This document shows positions 59,816 to 64,000 of a DNA stretch of 64,000 bases, one piece after another. The position numbers and the translations under genes were made by a program. Position 1 is the stretch's first letter. Every line of letters starts with the position of its first letter. The notes under the pieces were generated by a model. It was not told where the DNA came from. It did not search any database and was given only the letters and a program-made list of their open reading frames with translations. Source of the stretch: Marinitoga lauensis (GTDB taxonomy: Bacteria; Thermotogota; Thermotogae; Petrotogales; Petrotogaceae); assembly GCF_004135675.1 (NCBI RefSeq), contig NZ_QHLX01000003.1:248001-312000 (forward strand), written 5' to 3'.

Positions 59816-60541
59816 AACTTCCAGATTTATTGGCATTTCTTTAGAACGATAGATTTTAAAATAAAAATTCATTAAATCAGGTAGTTTTTTAAATCTCTTT
59901 GGTTCTCTTAACATTCGGTATAACCATTCAAGTCCAAATATTTGAAATACCTTAGGTGCTCTCGGAATTTTACCGGAAATTACATCTATACTTCCACCAA
60001 CTCCCATAGCCATCTTTACATTTAGTTTGTGCATATTTTTATAAATAAATTCTTCCTGTTTTGGAACTCCCATGCCTACAAAAAGTATTTCAGCACCACT
60101 ACTATTTATTTTTCCTATAATTTTATCTGGATTTTCGAAATATCCATGATGAGTTCCTACTATATTTATTTTCGGGAATTTTTTTTCTAAATGTTCTTTA
60201 GCTTTTTCTGAAATTCCAGGTTTTGAACCTAATAAAAATATTTTGTGTTCTTGCCATTCGCATATTTTGAGCATGGTATCAATTCCTGGACATCTTTCGG
60301 TAGTATATCCCCATTTTTCCAGATATTTAACAACACCAATTCCATCTGGTATTGAAATTGTTGAATTTTGTAATTCATACTTATATTCGTTATTTTTAAA
60401 ATATTCCAGGAACATTAAAGCATTAAGTGTAACAACCCAGGTTTTTTCGTCTGAGTTGATTTTTCTTTTTATGAAATTCCACATTTCTTCTTTTTTCCCT
60501 GATAATAGTTTCAGTCCAAACAGTTCAATCATTTGAGTCAC
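59804..60541 (-). CDS. WecG/TagA/CpsF family glycosyltransferase
   Basis: It has 245 residues. The family adds N-acetylmannosamine or a related sugar to a lipid-linked precursor of envelope glycans. WVVTLNALMFLEYFKN, IPDGIGVVKYLEKWGY, ERCPGIDTMLKI, IFLLGSKPGISEKAKEHLEKKFP and LFVGMGVPKQEEFIYKN are the diagnostic blocks, ending in GLEWLYRMLREPKRFKK. The GTG 60541 start follows AAGGTGGG; ATG 60532 is possible. The stop codon lies inside the repeat array. It is the only wall-glycan transferase in this part of the window. Confidence 0.92.
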   Translation of the reverse strand: MTQMIELFGLKLLSGKKEEMWNFIKRKINSDEKTWVVTLNALMFLEYFKNNEYKYELQNSTISIPDGIGVVKYLEKWGYTTERCPGIDTMLKICEWQEHKIFLLGSKPGISEKAKEHLEKKFPKINIVGTHHGYFENPDKIIGKINSSGAEILFVGMGVPKQEEFIYKNMHKLNVKMAMGVGGSIDVISGKIPRAPKVFQIFGLEWLYRMLREPKRFKKLPDLMNFYFKIYRSKEMPINLEVINL

Positions 60542-60755
60542 GCCATTCCCACCTTTTAATAATCACTTCTATTTATTTTTTCTTTATTTTTACCATAAAT
60601 ACCTAATAAATTACAATTATATGTGTTAAAATATAAATCGGCTTATATTTATATTTCATATTAAAAAGACTACTTCAATTGTATATTCTACCATATTTCC
60701 GTCTTAATTTATTAATATATATGTTAAATTTAGAATAAAAATGGAGGTTGAGCAT

Positions 60756-63117
60756 ATGGAGGATAAAAAAAGTGCAATAGATAAATTTATAGACCAATCT
60801 TTTAAAGAGAGTATTCCAGAAGAGTTACCGGCTATTGCAACAAGAGCAAAATTGGTAATTTTTCCAAATTCAATTTTACCTATGTTGATTGGGAGAAAAA
60901 AGTCTATTAAAGCTTTGGAAGAATCTCTTGAGAAATATAATAATTTATTATTTTTTGTTTCTCAAAAAGAAATAGAACTTGAAGATCCTACAATAGAAGA
61001 CTTGTTTAAAATAGGTACTGTTGGAAGGGTTGTGCAAATAGCTAAATTGCCAGATGGTGAATATAAGATTCTTGTTGAAGGATTAAAAAGAGCGGAAATA
61101 AAAAAGGTTATAGAAGAAAAAGATATGTTTAAATTTAAAATTTTACCTTTGGAGAGGAAATATAAAACGACAAAAACATTGGAAGCTTTAGTGAGAAAAG
61201 TAAAAACGTTATTTGAAAAGTATATAGGGTTAACTAAAAAATTTCCTCAGGAAGCCATAATGGTTTTGGAAGATACAAATGATCCAGAAGTGATAAGTGA
61301 TTTAATAGCTTCAGTTTTACCTTTGGAGTTAAATGAAAAACAAGAATTATTAGAAAAATTACATCCTAAAAAAAGGTTAGAACTGGAGTTAGAACTTTTG
61401 ATGAGGGAAATAGAATTACTAGAAATAGAAGAAGTTTTGGAATCTAAAGTTAGAGAAAAAATAGAAAAAGGGCAAAAAGAGTTTTATTTAAGAGAAAAGC
61501 TAAAAGCGATTCAGGAAGAACTTTCTGGTGAAAGCGATGAAGAAATGAAAGAGATAAAAGAGAAAATAGAAAGCAAGGATTTACCGGATTATGTAAAAGA
61601 AAAGGCCAAACATGAATTGACACGTCTGGAAAAAATGTCACCATATTCTCCTGAAGCTAATGTTATTAGAACGTATATAGATTGGATTATAAATCTTCCA
61701 TGGAATAAAAAAACAATGGATAGATTAAATATTAAGGATGCAGAGAAATTATTGGATAAAAACCATTATGGTTTAAAAGAACCTAAAGAAAGGATTTTAG
61801 AATTTTTAGCAGTTAGAAAGTTATCAGATAAACCAAAGTCACCAATACTTTGTTTTGTTGGGGCACCTGGTGTTGGAAAAACATCTCTTGGGAAATCTGT
61901 AGCAGAAGCTTTAGGGAGAAAATTTGGCAGAATATCTCTCGGAGGGATGAGAGATGAAGCAGAAATAAGAGGACACAGAAGAACATATGTAGGTGCAATG
62001 CCAGGAAGAATTATACAGTTAATTAAAAAATTAGATGTGAAAAATCCTGTTATTGTTCTGGACGAGATAGATAAAATGGGAGTATCTTATCAGGGAGATC
62101 CAGCTGCAGCTTTGTTGGAAGTTCTAGATCCTGAACAAAATAATAGTTTTATAGACCATTATTTAGAGGTACCTTTCGATTTATCTGAAGTTATATTTAT
62201 TACTACTGCTAATGTATTGCATACTATTCCATCTGCATTAAGGGATAGAATGGAAGTTATACATATTCCCGGATATACAGATGCAGAAAAATATTATATA
62301 GCTAAAGATTATATAATTCCAAAGTTATTGGAAGAACATGGTTTAAAAAATCGCATATGAAAATAAATAAAGCAGCATTGCAAAAAATAATATCAGAATA
62401 CACCAGGGAAGCGGAGTAAGGTCATTAGAACGAGTTTTAGCAAAATTAATGAGGAAAATAGCTTTAAAAATTGCAGAAGGTGAAGATAAGATAGTAGTGA
62501 AAAGTTCTAATATAAAAGAGTTTTTAGGTACACCGCCATATTTTAAATCCGATAAGTTAGAAAAGCCTGAAATTGGTGTTGCAACTGGAATGGCCTGGAC
62601 TGCATATGGTGGTGAAATATTACAAGTAGAAACACTTATAACTTCTGGAAAAGGTAAAATAATAATTACCGGTAAATTGGGAGATGTAATGAAAGAATCA
62701 GCTCAAATAGCTTTGACATTATCTAAATCATTAATAGAAAAGATAGATAATACACTTCTTGAAAAATTTGATAATTGTAATTTTCATATTCATGTTCCTG
62801 AAGGAGCAGTTCCTAAAGATGGACCATCCGCTGGAGTAACTTTGACAACATCTATAATCTCGTCTCTATTGAAAAAACCGATAAATAATGAGATAGCAAT
62901 GACCGGTGAAATAACATTAATGGGAAAGGTCCTTCCAGTAGGTGGAATTAAAGAAAAATTGTTGTCCGCATATAGAAGCGGAATAAAAGAGGTCATTATA
63001 CCTAAAGAAAACGAAAAGGATTTAGAAAAAATACCAGAAGAAATATTGAAGAAAATCAAGGTTCATAAGGTAAGCAATATAAAAGAAGTACTTAAAATAG
63101 CATTATTGGAGGAATAA
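60756..63117 (+). CDS. lon: ATP-dependent protease Lon (frameshifted)
   Basis: About 787 residues. The Lon N-domain comes first ([25 protein letters not shown]), then a coiled coil, Walker [14 protein letters not shown], Walker [12 protein letters not shown], the sensor region, and the protease domain with catalytic Ser in [12 protein letters not shown] and Lys in [16 protein letters not shown]. Frames break near 62352 (one T, restoring [16 protein letters not shown]) and near 62416 (one G, restoring [18 protein letters not shown]). I choose ATG 60756, with GGAGGTTG 6 bp before it. It clears damaged proteins in the cytoplasm. Next is engB after 2 bp. Confidence 0.95.
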
Positions 63118-63119
63118 GT

Positions 63120-63697
63120 ATGTTTAGAAAAGTGGAATTGGTAAAAACTGTATATGTAAAAGGTAAGTATCCGCCACCTTTGAATGCTGAAATAGCTTTT
63201 GCTGGCCGTTCAAATGTAGGAAAATCAAGTTTGTTGAATAAATTATTTGGAATTAAAATAGCAAAAATTAGTTCTAACCCGGAAAAACAAGATCTATAAA
63301 TTTTTATAATGTTGATAATAAAGGATATCTTGTAGATTTGCCTGGATATGGTTTTGCGAGTGTTTCAAAAGAAGAAAAGAAAAAATGGGCAGAATTATTA
63401 GAAGATTATTTTATTAATAGATATTCATTACAAATGGTATTTTTATTAATAGACCACAGACATGAGCCGCAAAAAAAGGATATTGAAATGATCCAATGGC
63501 TAAAAGAGTTAGAGATACCGTTTATGATAGTTCTTACTAAGTTGGATAAGGTAAAAAAATCTGAAAGACAGAAAAAACTAAATTTAATAAGAACAGAATT
63601 GGCAAAATATGGTGAATATTTATATTTTCCAGTATCTTCAAAAAATGGTGAAGGAATTGGAACTTTAAAAAATGAAATAAATAAATTTTTAAAATAG
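63120..63697 (+). CDS. engB: Ribosome biogenesis GTP-binding protein EngB/YsxC (frameshifted)
   Basis: About 193 residues. It is an essential GTPase for large-subunit assembly. G1 is [15 protein letters not shown], and G2 is recovered as [15 protein letters not shown] after restoring one G at 63281-63282. G3 is DLPGYGFA, G4 is VLTKLDKV and G5 is [10 protein letters not shown]. The start ATG 63120 follows the lon stop by 2 bp, with GGAGGAATAAGT as ribosome site. A strong terminator follows. Confidence 0.95.
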
Positions 63698-63725
63698 CTG
63701 GTGACGTAGTCACCAGCTATTTTAA
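63691..63725. terminator. Terminator of the lon-engB operon
   Basis: A 15-bp perfect stem (AAAATAGCTGGTGAC and its complement, 63691-63705 and 63709-63723) with loop GTA and flanking A/T runs. Confidence 0.92.
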
Positions 63726-63751
63726 ATGATTTGTTTTTATTGAATTTTAGA

Positions 63752-63766
63752 CCTGGTGACGTAGTC
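63752..63766. repeat. Second copy of the GGTGAC-GTA-GTCACC hairpin core
   Basis: The core of the engB terminator (CTGGTGACGTAGTCACCA) recurs about 50 bp downstream, without the long A/T arms. The following 135 bp (to 63901) contain no gene I can see. Confidence 0.7.
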
Positions 63767-63901
63767 ACCACCTGAGTTTGACACTATTATTATCAACAAA
63801 ATTCTAAAAAGTAGAATTATTCAAAAAAATAGCTATTGTTAACTTTTATAAAAAGAGAAATTAGCCACACACCTCCTCCTTTTTGGCTTTTCATGCGTGT
63901 T

Positions 63902-64000
63902 TTAGGAGATTATTTTTTTAAATTCATCTAATTCCATCATTTTTTTCGGTTTTTCTATTTTTAATGTTTTTAATATGGCTTTTTGAAAATCGTTTAAATT
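63902..64000 (-). CDS. C-terminal fragment of an unidentified gene (cut by window edge)
   Basis: A frame open from the right edge ends at TAA 63902-63904 and reads LNDFQKAILKTLKIEKPKKMMELDEFKKIIS at its end. The 32 residues are too few to name. A transposase C-terminus is conceivable, given the terminal hairpins and GC-rich flank at 63860-63900, but this is a weak guess. Confidence 0.4.
   Translation of the reverse strand, partial: NLNDFQKAILKTLKIEKPKKMMELDEFKKIIS

Noticed and set aside
63406..63771. 121-residue minus-strand open frame
   Set aside because: It is antisense to engB and runs through its terminator; no ribosome site or family.

Overview
This window is AT-rich bacterial DNA that most resembles the phylum Thermotogota, probably the Marinitoga/Petrotoga group. 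That assignment is inferred from gene content and not from a database search. The supporting genes are a PolC-type replicative polymerase, a FabK-based fatty-acid operon, a maltose-binding protein with a typical exported N-terminus, DUF155 and DUF5693 membrane proteins, and a GH114 protein of the kind known from Thermotoga.

Layout. 1-4904 (minus): clpC, radA and disA, a stress and genome-integrity operon whose disA runs off the left edge. 5080-13719 (plus): an ArsB/NhaD-type transporter, a macrodomain protein, a small membrane protein, a CoA-disulfide-reductase-like enzyme, polC, and a degenerate response-regulator receiver. 13771-18959 (minus): the fatty-acid operon fabF, degV, fabZ, a fabH-like gene lacking the catalytic cysteine, fabK and fabD. 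19243-32393 (plus): a long, tightly overlapping operon that looks like a Pel exopolysaccharide system. Its order is a PilZ protein, pelD, pelE, a small unknown, pelF, pelG and a DUF2194 deacetylase-like protein, followed by a folate cyclo-ligase, a nitrilase, a PfkB sugar kinase, a GH114 glycosidase and a sucrose-phosphate-synthase-like glycosyltransferase. 32676-33036 (minus): tmRNA (ssrA). 33112-45249 (minus): a predicted envelope protein, a giant fibronectin-III/propeller lipoprotein, the oxidative pentose-phosphate genes gnd-zwf-pgl, an AAA-ATPase/PD-(D/E)XK protein and an unknown. 45312-51973 (plus): an rluD-like gene, DUF5693, DUF155, a GH31 glucosidase, then a run of small membrane or secreted genes including a broken CPBP-protease remnant. 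52347-64000: a LysM 5'-nucleotidase, a YfcE-like phosphodiesterase, a PhnP-like hydrolase, malE, an LPP20-like lipoprotein, dprA, DUF1622, a WecG/TagA glycosyltransferase, lon, engB and a gene fragment at the right edge.

Many housekeeping genes (clpC, radA, polC, fabF, zwf, lon, engB and others) are broken by frameshifts. In nearly every case I reconstructed, adding one base to a homopolymer restores the conserved protein. This looks like systematic homopolymer under-calling in the assembly, so I annotate these as single genes and not as pseudogenes.

Between genes there is a family of short palindromes built on CTTCGC-N3-GCGAAG. They occur alone, inside two elements with terminal inverted repeats (32423-32624 and 52033-52319), and as a tandem array at 59478-59815. 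Several sit on the 3' ends of genes and appear to supply the stop codons. The most interesting biology is the Pel-like operon with c-di-GMP-type components (PilZ and PelD RxxD), the cysteine-less FabH, and the receiver domain without a phosphorylation site.
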